Of a stretch of DNA of 64,000 nucleotides, positions 53,330 through 64,000 are shown piece by piece (the stretch's first letter is position 1; every line of letters begins with the position of its first letter). The DNA is from Hesseltinella vesiculosa (lineage: Eukaryota > Mucoromycota > Mucoromycetes > Mucorales > Cunninghamellaceae). The translations under genes were made by a program, and so were the position numbers. The notes beneath the pieces are model-generated. The model was not told the origin of the DNA and did not search any database. It saw only the letters and a program-made list of their open reading frames with translations. The stretch is from contig MCGT01000041.1 in NCBI GenBank assembly GCA_002104935.1, positions 69,501 to 133,500 on the forward strand, in the 5' to 3' direction.

Positions 53330-55412
53330 CTAGTACTCGGCATAGGGTTTGACCATGCTGTATCGGTCTTGTCCATGGACAGATTCCATGGGCTTGACAG
53401 GGCCCGTTTCCATGGGCTTGACAGGGCTATTAAAATAGGTTGACCCTGAGTTGACTGATTGAGGGCCAGTAGTGCTCATTTGAGTAGGTGGAGGAGGTTG
53501 GTTGTTCATCATTTCAGGTTGGTGGTCGAGTTGCTGGAACAAAGCAGGTGCCTCCGGAATTTCTTCGCTTCGTCGACGTCGGATACAAATGAAGGCGACA
53601 CTGGCACCGATAAGCAAACCAACCTAAATATTGGAACAGAAAGAAGGGCATGAGATGGCCATAGTTAATTTTTGTGGGCTGCTTGCTTACACCGACAACG
53701 ACACCCACAGCAATGCCAGCAATGGTGCCAACGGACATGCCAGAGCTGCCGCCAGGCACTCCGCCACCACTACTGCCTCCATTGGATTGAGAATTGTTGA
53801 CGCCTGCGTCGAGGAAGGTCCAGGAGGTTGTGTTCAAAATATCCACGCGATTCAGCAAGTTCCCGCTAACATCAGCGCCAAACATAATGTACAGCAAGTT
53901 TTTACCGACCATCACGGCTACGCAAATAAAAGAGCAGGTCAGCGGCTTTTGATTTTCGGGGCATGGCAGTGACTTACCAGAGTGACCGTAGCGAGCCTGA
54001 GCACTGGCGCCGACAACGTTGGGCTGGGTCCACTTTAGCGTGTTGGTGTCGAATAAATAGGCAAAGTCAGGACAAGCCTTTCCACTATAGACACCACCAA
54101 AGATGAGGATTTGACCCTTTCCAGGCACTGGGTATAACAAAACAAAAGAGTGAGCCAATCAAAGCAAAATCATAAGAAAAATGATGGATAAACTTACGCA
54201 AGGTAGCCGAATGCCAATAACGTGTAGAAGGAATGTTGCTGGCACTGTTATAGGAAATGTTAAAGTAGCCAGCGGCATTATCCATGTAAGGGAAACTGGA
54301 GAAAGTAACAGCGTCGGACGCAACGTCTTGGCCAGTGTAAGGCATGCCGTTTGTGGAGATGTTGTATTGCATGCCGCCGAAGAACCAAATTCGGTCATTT
54401 TCTGAACGAACGGCTTGGGCTCGGAACGAACGTGGCTGGGCATTAGGGTGATTTGAGCCAGCAACCATGATCTGATTCCAGTTGGAATCCTAAAAAAAAA
54501 AAAATTAAAATAGCAAGTTGTCAGTCGTTGCTGATGGAAAATTGAAAATTAAAAAATCATACATTTGCCGTAAAGATAGGGTAGCTGGAGGTGACAGCAT
54601 CGTTGATGTAGTTGGCATTATCCAGGCGCAAACCCCCACTTAGTTGAGGTGCAGTCGTCCAGGTGGTTGAACCGTTGTGCACAATTGTGGCTACCGAAAC
54701 GCCTTGCCTGTAAAAGGATGAAAAACACCAGTCAAACTTAGTTTGCTAAACCACACGAAAAAGTAGATCGACTGGTTGTGTCACTTACAACTGATTGAAA
54801 AGCGGAGTCACGTTAAAAGGGATAATCTGGCCACTTCCTCCATCCCAAGTAATAGGAATGGTGGACTGCGTATAGGTACCCCATGTGTTGGAGCTAGTAT
54901 CGTACCAAGAGGTGACATTTTTGAGGGAGCTTTGCGTGTAGGTATTGCCACTGCCGGCGCCGCCTATTTTTTTTTAGGAGCAAGGAAAAAAAAAAAAAAG
55001 GTCAAATCATTGTCATTCGATTATATATTAACATACTCATCATGATGAACCGTGTTTCATTGACGAGAACATGAGCAAATTCAGCACGGGCTTCAGTGGC
55101 ATAGTTGGTAGGCTGGGGCAACTTCGTCCAGCTGTTGGTGGCCGAGTTTGGTGATAGGCTCGAGCTGACATTCAAGGTGAATATATCGTTTGTTGGTGCA
55201 AAGTTGTGATAAACATCAACAGAGCCGGTAGTACCGCCAAAGCAGAATATCGTTTGTGAACTAGGAACATAGTCGCATCCTTTAAATAAAAATCAGGGGC
55301 TGTCAATAAAAAATGGGAGGAAACCCTCACCTTGCAACAGTCTTGCAGACATAGTATCAGCATAGGCAGCACCTGATAGTAGCGCTGCAACTACAAGGGG
55401 CTTTAACATCAT
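53330..55412 (-). CDS. Secreted-kelch single-pass membrane protein, paralogue B
   Basis: Eight exons (55412..55331, 55279..55037, 54963..54789, 54707..54563, 54489..54198, 54127..53978, 53917..53691, 53623..53330) join in phase to 535 residues. Signal peptide MMLKPLVVAALLSGAAYA is followed by ADTMSARLLQG, parallel to ADSMTPRLLQR in paralogue A. Kelch blades include IFCFGGTTG, RIWFFGGMQ, QILIFGGVYSG and LLYIMFGADV. The membrane helix (IAGIAVGVVVG..LLIGASVAFIC) is followed by RRRRSEEIPEAPALF and a Pro/Gln/Ser-rich tail ending SMVKPYAEY. At least six splice positions match paralogue A, which has five additional introns, so the two share recent ancestry with intron gain or loss. Confidence 0.88.
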
Positions 55413-56340
55413 GGTGTAAACGAACGCTTGGGGATGAAGCAAAAGAAAGTAAAAGAGAGAAAAAGGGACATCAATTTTTTTTTCATGCTCATTTAATGTC
55501 ATGGCGCATTGCTTGTTTTGGTAATCAGGCGAGGAAAACCAGCCACATTTTGACAGCTCAGTCGTTTTGGTATGCCTCCTGAACGGTGACCTTTTACTGC
55601 CATATCTATTCTCCTTGCCTAAGAGGAAGAGGAGACCAAGAGTGATCGCCGGTAGCTTTTAATCAGCATGCCAACCGAATACATCAGAAGTCGTCACAGC
55701 AACAGTGGCAAGATCAACAATTGGTTCTGCTGTTACACAATGCTGAACTAAAAATTATTAATTGTGCCACAAGAGCGATCCATTGGTGTTATTGAGAGGC
55801 TAATTTGACGAATTTTCTGGTAAAACATGCACTTCTTGAACATTGCTCAAAGGTGGCATCGGCTGTTCGGAAATCCTTTTCCAACCAAGCAGTTGAAACT
55901 CAGGCCACCACCCCATATTAACCTCTTCAAAAAAAAGAGGCGCCTCTTCGTTGGTATGGAGCAACAACATGCAGTTTTTATACTGGACTTTCTGCTAACA
56001 TCACTCGACCAGATGGGCCGTCGGTTAAGCAAAAAAAAAAAAAAAAACTGCCTCCACCTCCAAAAAAAAAGTTGTTACAACGTGAGCAAGTACGAACCGT
56101 GTTTGCCCGACTCAATGCAGCACTTGAATGACGGCCTTTACCACTCCTTGCCTCATCGGACCTTTTGGAAACCATGAATACTGTTGATTTTACCACTAAA
56201 AAAAACAAGATCTTTGCCCGCTCTCCGTCATCATTTGGCGGCGGCTGGGTTTAGTTGAGAGATGCATACGAAATCATTTCTAGCTCATGCTTGCCAGTGA
56301 CCTAGCGCTTCCTTCATTGTCCGAGAGAGTTGTACTTTTC
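55413..56340. other. Intergenic upstream of paralogue B, no gene seen
   Basis: About 930 bp, AT-rich with A runs near 56030-56047. No coding signal with a family match. It presumably includes the paralogue B promoter and reaches the fold-back element. Confidence 0.4.
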
Positions 56341-57398
56341 ATCAAGGTTATTTCTAATCATTTTGCAATGGTGTGCAAAGTTTGAGCCAAGTTTATTTAG
56401 AACTGTGATTTTTGATCAGATCGCCTGAGGGTCCCCTGGCGAAAATAGCCGATTTTTCATTTTTTTTAGCTGGGCGATCCGAGGTGTCAAAACGGAACTA
56501 GTCAAAAGTTGGCTGGGCGATCTTCACCAACCGACCTAGCTTTTGCTGCCCCATCATCATTCGTGCATTTACCCACTCTTGCAAAATTTCACATCGATCC
56601 GATCACCCAAAAGTACTGTGCAGCATTTGGTTTTTTTTTTAAAAAAAAAAGAAGGAAGAGAGAAATTGGATAGGCATGTTCAATCGCCGCACAGTGCCTA
56701 TGATGGCAGGCCAGAGAGCGCAGGGTCACTGGCAAACAGCAAACTAGGCGCTCGCTATTAGAAAAAAAACCAATCGCCCTGACTCCAATGACCAAAGTAC
56801 AACCTTTTCCAAAACAATTCAAAAGGCCAGCATTCAGCAATCTCTAAAACAATCAAATGGTCCGAAGCCCAACTTTTTCCAAAGCAAACCGTCGTCCTAC
56901 CTACTCCAAGGCACTCCAATATCTGTAGTCCTGTTTTGAGGAGGAAGTGTCCAAGTCGCATTCCACCACAGCGATCAAACTCGGCCAAGAGCGCCTACTC
57001 TGCTGTTTGCCAGTGACCCTGCGCTCTCTGGCCTGCCATCATAGGCACTTTGCGGCGATTGAATATGCCTATCCAATTTCTCTCTTCCTTCTTTTTTTAA
57101 AAAAAAAACCAAATGCTGCACAGTACTTTTGGGTGATCGGATCGATGTGAAATTTTGCAAGAGTGAGCACATGCACGAATGATGATGGGGCAGCAAAAGC
57201 TAGGTCGGTTGGTGAAGATCGCCCAGCCAACTTTTGACTAGTTCCGTTTTGACACCTCGGATCGCCCAGCTAAAAAAAATGAAAAATCGGCTATTTTCGC
57301 CAGGGGACCCTCAGGCGATCTGATCAAAAATCACAGTTCTAAATAAACTTGGCTCAAACTTTGCACACCATTGCAAAATGATGAGAATTAGCCTTGAT
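56341..57398. mobile_element. 1.06-kb fold-back (long inverted-repeat) element, non-autonomous
   Basis: Two arms of about 413 bp (56341..56755 and 56988..57398) are near-perfect inverted copies, separated by a ~232-bp unique spacer. Shared landmarks read outward-in: ATCAAGG, ATTTTGCAATGGTGTGCAAA, TTTTTGATCAGATCGCC, AACGGAACTAGTCAAAAG, GACCTAGCTTTTGCTGCCCC, a T/A homopolymer step and GGTCACTGGCAAACAGCA. No protein is encoded in arms or spacer. A diverged solo arm lies at 33150..33447, so this is a dispersed family. No target-site duplication was found by eye. Confidence 0.9.
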
Positions 57399-57849
57399 TA
57401 AATGATAGCTCGAAAATAGAAGCGAGGTGTAAAAAAATATATATACCTGACTCGAAGTCACGATGATAATTTACAAAGCTTTATCCGCCGTGACCCAATG
57501 AATAAGGACATAGTGAAAGCCACTTTTTAAGTGAGCAGTTATCCGCGCAGCATCCAAGCAGTACTGAACACTTGGAAAACAATATTAACAATATAATGAA
57601 AGTCACTTCTTTTGATGGGATTCTATGAAATCGAATTATCCTGCAGCTGTGACACCAGAAATGGATCAACGTAGGATTTCAGGTCAGTTATTGGCCCTTG
57701 TTGTTAAAGTCACGAACAGCCTTCCAAATGTGAAACGGTATGCAATGTCCGAAGATGCGACAGCTTGTTGTGAATACCTACTTTTTGCTCTTTTTTACTT
57801 TCTCACCCCGTTGCGATTCTCTTTTTGTTTCTTTCGAGACAATGATAGT
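57399..57849. other. Upstream region of SWR1
   Basis: About 450 bp between the fold-back element and the SWR1 start, with a short plus-strand open stretch (57625..) that I cannot splice to SWR1 with confidence. The element insertion therefore sits roughly 450 bp from this start codon. Confidence 0.35.
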
Positions 57850-60800
57850 ATGAATGAATCAGATCAAGAAAAAGGTAGGTTCATGAAAAAATGGCCCTCT
57901 GACAAGTGTACCGGCATTCATTGCAGATAGTTAGATTGAATTCTTTTCTTTTTTTTGCGTGCGTGTGTTTGTTTTGTTTACTCTTTGCTAGACGTGACGA
58001 ATTCTGCTCCAATGGCACTGGTTCCACCCACCATCAACCCAGAAAACACCACCGTTCCCGCTACCAGGACACCACTGCAGATGCAAGTGGATGATAGCCA
58101 ATTCGAGTCTGATCCTACTTCAACGACTGGGTCCGGCTCCTCCACAAACGAAGATCGACAGCGTAAACGTGCCAAGCAAACCAAACGCGGCATCCGCATC
58201 CAAGAAAAGCTTAAATCCATCAAGGTTCGATCTCTCTTTGATACCGATGGCGACATCAACAGACACAACATCATCTCTTCTGATGCTGGCAATGGCCGTT
58301 CTGCCCGTGTCAAACGCAAACGCAATCTTGATGACTATGCCGTTGGTCCCGTTGCATCGTCCGCTGAACGGCATTCAATATCCCGAAAAAAAAACACAGT
58401 CCCAGAGTCATCTCGAGCCAGTTCCAGCCGCTCGGCCGACCCGCCAAAACGTGGACGCAAACCAGCCAAAGCCCAACAAGCAATAACAGCTGAAACGCCG
58501 GAATCGATGATCGAGTTACGTCAAATGAGCGCTCTTCTACTCCGTCCCCCTCCGAAAACCCCTCTCGATGCTACACGCAACCAAGCCATCCGTGACCGAG
58601 AACTAAAGATGCAGGCACTCCAGAACCACCGTGATGCCGTTGTCAGCGAACTGGCCAATCTAGAAGTTTACCAAACACTAGTGGATTATCGTCCAGATGT
58701 GTTCAATGCGGACGAACGGGTGATCAAGGTAAGTTCTAAAAAAGCAAAGAGTGACCCTTAGCCTGCTCACTCATTTTTTTTTTTTGGATGGAACGATGTA
58801 TAGTACATCAGCAGCTATAATTTATGGGACCTGGCCAATTCGTATTTGATGGAAAAATACAAACAAGGCGAGCGCAGCATCAAGCTGAAAAAGTTGCACA
58901 AGGACCAGCCCCTGCCTCTGATTCAAATGCTTCAGCACGCCTCGGAGTTAGACACTCTCCTCGCCACCCAAGCAACTTCTTCATCCTCTGTAGCAGCCGA
59001 TGGTACAGCGTCGTCCACGATACCCAACAAGATGCTCCTTCAACGACTGCCTCCCGCCGCCACTCTTTCAGTGTCGTCTGGCACGGGCATCCGTCGTTTC
59101 CATCGCCAATTCCCCACTCTCCACAGCTACCTGGATACGTTCAACGCCTTGGACGATGTAGACGACGCAACGCCAGAAGATATACAAGCCTACATTGACA
59201 ACGAGCGGACCGTTCGTGAGCGTATCGAGCAATTTGAAAACCTTGGTGGTTTTACGACGCAGCTGCAGAAACAGGCTGACCAGCGCCCGCATTTCGAACC
59301 CTCACGCCGGACAACCGACGAACGCGTGCACGACTCTATCATCTCCCAGTATATGGTGGCGGCCAAAAACTTTAGCAAGCACAGCAAGTATCGTGTCAAT
59401 GCTGCCCGTCGGTGTGCCAAAGCTGTGGACAAATACTGGGATAACATCCGCACGCGCGAAGAACGAGTGCAACGATTGGAAATCAAACGTTTGACGAAGC
59501 TGGCAAAGTGGACGGCTCAGCAAGTACGTCACAAGTGGAAAGTGGTTGAACGGATCTGTGAAGCGCGCTACAAGGAACTCTTGAAAGAACAACAAGCCCA
59601 AGAAAGTCGGCGCCATTTGGAGCTCATCTTGGAGCACTCAGAACAAGTCCTTGGTGCACGCAAAGACGAGCTAGGGACCTTACAAGATCGCATGGATGTT
59701 GACCAGGACCAGGAAAATACCCTTTTGCCGCTCATGTCGACAGATGCCTCCACCTCCCTGTCGTCCCCAGAAGCCTTGGATGACTGGTACTCTATGACCG
59801 AAGAAGATGGCCGTACGACCACGGATGCCGATTCGATGTTAGATGAAGAGGACGTCATGGAGGATCATTTTGACGAAGAAGACGAGCTTGACCATGTGAT
59901 TGACGACGCTGCCGAAAGCGACGAGGAAGACGACGAAGATGACAATGATCTGACTGTGGAGCAGCTCATGGCCAAATATGGATACGGGCAAGCGTTATCC
60001 TCTCCTAATGATTCGGCAGATCAAAAGCCCAATACCACGTCGCATCAGCCACCTTTAGCCTCGAAAACCTCTGGCCAGTTTGACCGAGACGCCCCATCGC
60101 CAGCTGCATCCAAACTGTCGACCTTGCTGCAAACCGAACCTCTTGATGAACAAGAATCTGACGATGCCTTCTCCACTTCGTCTCCATCCAATGACGATTT
60201 GATATCTGACGCTGCTACTACCGACGATGAAGAGACTGCTCAAGCCTTGACGGCTGAAGCATCACTCCCTTTGAATGTCCTCTATACACAATACATGTCT
60301 TCTGGAAAATCCGAGATGGAGCAAATCAAGGTAAGACAAAAAGTTATGAGATATGAATATTCCTTTTTTAACGAACAGCTCTCTCTTTTTTTTTTTTTGA
60401 AAGCCACCAACACGGATTGAACCCGACGATGAAGACATATCTGAAGAACCACTGACAAAACGTCGCAAAGTTGCACGGTTGGAAAGCCCGGTGCGTACAC
60501 CAAGTGATATTTATACCCATGGTACAACGGTTCAGCCTGTCCTGTCAGCAGCAGTACCCTCTGTGGAAGAGGAGGATGACGATGAGAGGACAGTGACAGA
60601 CGATGAATCGGACGGAGAGCCAGGCGAGCCCAAGACAGCAGCACTCGTCCCCGTCAGCCAGTCTCGGCCAGTCCCTTCCACCCCGGCTGAGAGCCCTACG
60701 GCAGACGCCAGGCAGCTACCCACTGGCACAACCCTGTCAACAACCAAGGTGAACACCAGGATTCCCTTTTTGCTTCGAGGCACGCTTCGTGAATATCAGC

Positions 60801-63567
60801 ATGTTGGACTGGACTGGCTGATGAGTCTGTACAACCATGGCCTGAACGGGATTCTTGCTGACGAAATGGGTCTGGGCAAAACCATTCAGACGATCGCGCT
60901 GTTAGCTTCCTTGGCGTGTGACAAAGGCATCTGGGGCCCACATCTGGTAGTGGTGCCGACCAGTGTGATTCTCAACTGGGAAATGGAGTTTAAGCGCTGG
61001 CTTCCAGGTTTCAAGATCCTCACCTACTACGGCACCCCCAAGGAACGGAAAGAAAAACGCATGGGCTGGTCAAAGCCAAATGCGTTTCATGTGTGCATTA
61101 CATCGTACCAGCTGGTGCTCCACGACCAAAGTGCGTTTCGCCGCAAGGCTTGGCAATACCTTATCCTCGATGAAGCCCACAACATCAAGAACTTTCGGTC
61201 GCAGCGATGGCAGGTCCTGCTCAACTTTAATGCCCAGCGCCGGCTGCTGCTCACCGGCACACCACTGCAGAACAGTCTGGTGGAACTGTGGTCATTGCTT
61301 TACTTTTTGATGCCGAACGGGGTGTCATCGGACATGCCGATCGGGTTTGCCAATCTCAAGGAATTTCAGGAATGGTTTGCAAACCCTGTGGACATGATGT
61401 TGGAGCACCAAGATGCCAGCCACCAGGAAGAGTCACGTCTGGCCATTCAGAAACTGCACACAGTGCTGAGGCCGTACCTGCTGCGTCGCCTCAAGGCCGA
61501 TGTCGAACAGCAAATGCCAGCCAAGTATGAACATGTGATGTACTGTCGCCTGTCCAAGCGTCAGCGGTACCTCTATGACGACTTCATGGGCCGCGCCAAA
61601 ACCAAGGAAACGCTAGCTAGCGGAAACTTCCTCAGCATCATCAACACCCTCATGCAGTTACGCAAGGTGTGCAACCACCCCGACCTGTTTGAAGAGCGGC
61701 CCATTGTCACCAGTTTCACCATGGCTCCCGAGCTCCAGGAACATACCCAGCAACTTAGCCAATGGACGCGATCGAAATTCTTTTACGATGATCGGCAGGA
61801 CGTCCTGGATGCGCTGAACCTCTTAATTGTGCGGCCGGCGATGGAAATGACGTGGACCCGATCGACAGCGCTTGAGGTCAGGGACTTGGATGCCAGCCCG
61901 GCGCTCCTTTCCCACCCACTGCAACCGATGCACACGGGGCGGAGCCTGCATTCCATGAAAAAGAAATTCCTCGATCTTGATGTGTATGGCAAGTGGCATG
62001 CATGGCAACAGCAGCAGGACCAACACGATCGATGGGCGGCGCTTGGCCGGATCAACCAATTGCGATGTGCGCGCCAGCCTGTTTATGGTGCGGATTTGCT
62101 GACGACCTGCCAAGACCTGTTTGCCACGCCTCACCATGAATTGCTCTTCCCCAGTGTCAACGACCCTGCCACTTACATGGATCGCTCCGACTCGCTCCGC
62201 CGATGTGTGCTTGGCTACGAGGACCGTTTGGCCTGCTCGCTTGACACGATTGAACGGTATGCGTTTGTCACCCCGGCTGCCGTGGTCCAAGCCATCCATG
62301 GGGTCCCTGTTTGCTCGGAGCTGATGGATCAAAATGACAGCCATGCCGACATGTTCGCCAAGGATATTCTGCATCCCATCGATACTCGACTCCGCATTGC
62401 CTTTCCTGACAAACGCTTACTCCAATACGACTGTGGGAAACTGCAGCGGTTGGCATTGTTGCTTCAAGATCTTGCTGCAGGTGGCCATCGAGCGCTCATT
62501 TTCACACAGATGACACGTGTTCTGGACATTCTGGAAGCCTTTCTCAACATGCATGGCTATCGGTACCTTCGACTGGATGGTGCCACCAAGGTTGAAAAAC
62601 GCCAGCTGCTGACCGAACGTTTCAACAGTGACCCTCGCATCACCTGTTTCATTCTTTCGACACGAAGTGGTGGTCTTGGCATCAATTTAACGGGAGCCGA
62701 CACCGTTATCTTTTATGATTCGGATTGGAATCCCTCCATGGTAAGAATATGAATCAGTAGAAAATGGCCATTCTGACTTTTTTTTTTTTTTTTTTTTGCA
62801 TCCTTATTTGTTGTTAGGATAAACAATGTCAGGATCGTGCCCATCGTATAGGTCAAGTGCGAGATGTGCATATCTATCGATTTGTCACACAATTCACGGT
62901 GGAGGAAAACATTTTCAAGAAAGCGAATCAGAAACGGTAAGAAAAGAAAACCCGCAACAAAGTAATAGGCTCATCCTTGGATGTCAACTGTAGAATGCTA
63001 GATAATATGGTAATCCATGAAGGTGGCTTTACCAATGATTACTTTCAAAAGATGGATTGGTGGCGTGATCTGCCCGAGGTCACTGGTCATGCAGCTGAAC
63101 AGCAACTCAGCAACAAGGATCTGGAGCAGGCGTTGCTGGATGCCGAAGAAGATGAGCAGGATGCACAGGCTGCCATTGAAGCTAGAAAAGAGCTGACTCT
63201 TGATGACAATGAATTTACCGAGACGGCCTCGAATGTGGCCACACCGTCCAAATTGACGCCTACACCTACGCCTGTGTCACCCTCCATGTCCCCATCGTCT
63301 CACGGATCAGCACAATCACCAGTCATCCATCCTTCCCTTGCAGGATCGACCAAGATGGTCCCACCGCATCTCAAGAAGTCTAGACACCATGATCGTCCAT
63401 CCCAAACCCCTGAAATGGACCATGAAGCAATGGCGGCGGAGCAAGAAGCCATGGACCTCGATGAGGAAGTCGGACATGTCGATCAATACATGTTGCGTTT
63501 CTGGGAGCGAGAAATCTTTGGCCATTACTTGGGCTTTGGTGGTTTGCCAGAGCCACAGACATCCTAG
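57850..63567 (+). CDS. SWR1: SWR1/SRCAP-type chromatin-remodelling ATPase
   Basis: Six exons (57850..57874, 57992..58728, 58804..60330, 60404..62740, 62818..62936, 62994..63567) join in phase to 1772 residues. An HSA domain lies near residues 450-510 (KYWDNIRTREERVQ..WTAQQVRHKWKVVE), followed by a long acidic region that can chaperone H2A.Z-H2B. The Snf2 ATPase begins near residue 895: ADEMGLGKTIQTIALLASL, DEAHNIKN, LLTGTPLQNSLVELW, then, after the ~290-residue insertion typical of the SWR1/INO80 class, ALIFTQMTRVLDILEAFL, STRSGGLGINLTGAD and QDRAHRIGQ. The enzyme exchanges H2A for H2A.Z. The tail carries GGFTNDYFQKMDWWRDL, a conserved SWR1 feature. The start in a 25-bp exon is inferred. Confidence 0.96.
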
Positions 63568-64000
63568 AAAAATGCGGTTGGGGGTTGAACCAGTGACTTT
63601 TTTTTATGCACGTTCATTGTAGTTTTTTTTTTTTTTACCAATCCATTTTCACATGCATTAAAAGGCATTTCTTTTAATGATTTCTTTTTCAATTCGGGTT
63701 TGAGTTGTTTATGGTTGTCTACCGGACAGTATGATTTCCTACAAAATCATAGGTACATCACCCAAATTAATCAATGATCCGCACTTTTGCAGGCAAATTG
63801 ACCGGAAGGAAAAAATCCTTAGTTTTACAATCCACGTCAGCAAGGTAATACAAAATGCAGTGTTTAAAAATAAGTTTGGGGGTGGAGTGCAATCGATCCC
63901 CCCCCCCTTTTTTTTTGGTGGTGTGTTTGCGGGTTCCGATGTTTTGACGACGTTTTCAATGAGGTTGATTTCCACACCCCCCTTGTTTTTTTTTCGTTTA
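63568..64000. other. Downstream of SWR1, no gene seen
   Basis: The last ~430 bp contain the SWR1 3' flank with T12 (near 63624), C8 and T9 runs (near 63901-63918). A gene may begin beyond the window edge, but nothing here supports one. Confidence 0.4.

Noticed and set aside
58804..60420. SWR1 N-terminal half as a separate gene ending in a stop after 60330
   Set aside because: A clean GTAAGA donor at 60331 and an acceptor at 60403 join it in phase to the ATPase part, and the HSA-acidic-Snf2 order is that of SWR1.

Overview
The window is eukaryotic and almost certainly fungal. Genes carry many short introns (mostly 45-120 bp, GT..AG, often with pure T runs before the AG), intergenic DNA is full of A/T homopolymers, and the proteins are fungal-type (ENP2, DHH1, TMA7, RCH1, OPY2, SWR1, SEN15). 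A CSL (RBP-J-like) transcription factor, a KICS2-like protein and a repeated-element family I associate with zygomycetes point to an early-diverging fungus, most likely Mucoromycota (Mucorales-like). Genus is not resolvable by eye. I found no tRNA, rRNA or CRISPR array. Splice structures were assembled by hand from GT/AG sites, reading phase and family similarity; exon lists are in each entry, and most models close exactly in phase.

Layout. 0.2-12.7 kb: a zinc-finger/PHD protein, the CSL factor (-), the Arp2/3 subunit ARPC4 (-), ENP2 (-), and divergent from it a peroxiredoxin-like gene (+) lacking the peroxidatic cysteine. 12.9-14.7 kb: a mobile-element pocket with a broken Tc1/mariner-type transposase and a PD-(D/E)XK-like gene flanked by ~145-bp inverted copies of its own 3' end. 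14.8-22.1 kb: a KICS2 homologue (-) divergent from SEN15 (+), a decayed element, an unknown membrane protein and a 13-repeat Sel1 protein. 22.1-25.2 kb: gene desert with a decayed, once intron-containing element.

25.2-35.4 kb: GGPP synthase (-), mitochondrial methylcrotonyl-CoA carboxylase alpha (-), TMA7 (-), a long Pro/Ser-rich protein built of repeated PAM2-like motifs and interrupted by one frameshift (+), and an amino-acid transporter (-). 37-50 kb: an unknown seven-helix protein (+), a stand-alone Grn1/Nug1 N-terminal domain (-), the DEAD-box helicase DHH1 (+), RCH1 (-), OPY2 (-), and a CS-domain/Sel1/tail-anchor fusion (+). 50-55.4 kb: two paralogous secreted-kelch/single-TM proteins arranged tail to tail. 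56.3-57.4 kb: a 1.06-kb fold-back element with ~410-bp inverted arms, whose solo arm is also seen at 33.2 kb. 57.8-63.6 kb: SWR1.

Functional threads. Several genes serve ribosome biogenesis and mRNA fate (ENP2, TMA7, Grn1-like, DHH1, SEN15, possibly the PAM2 protein). Others sit in signalling (KICS2/TORC1, OPY2/HOG, CSL) and chromatin (SWR1, PHD protein). They are ordinary scattered eukaryotic loci, not an operon or cluster. The most novel-looking items are the PAM2-repeat protein, the self-flanked PD-(D/E)XK element, the fold-back element, the KICS2 homologue and the cysteine-less peroxiredoxin.
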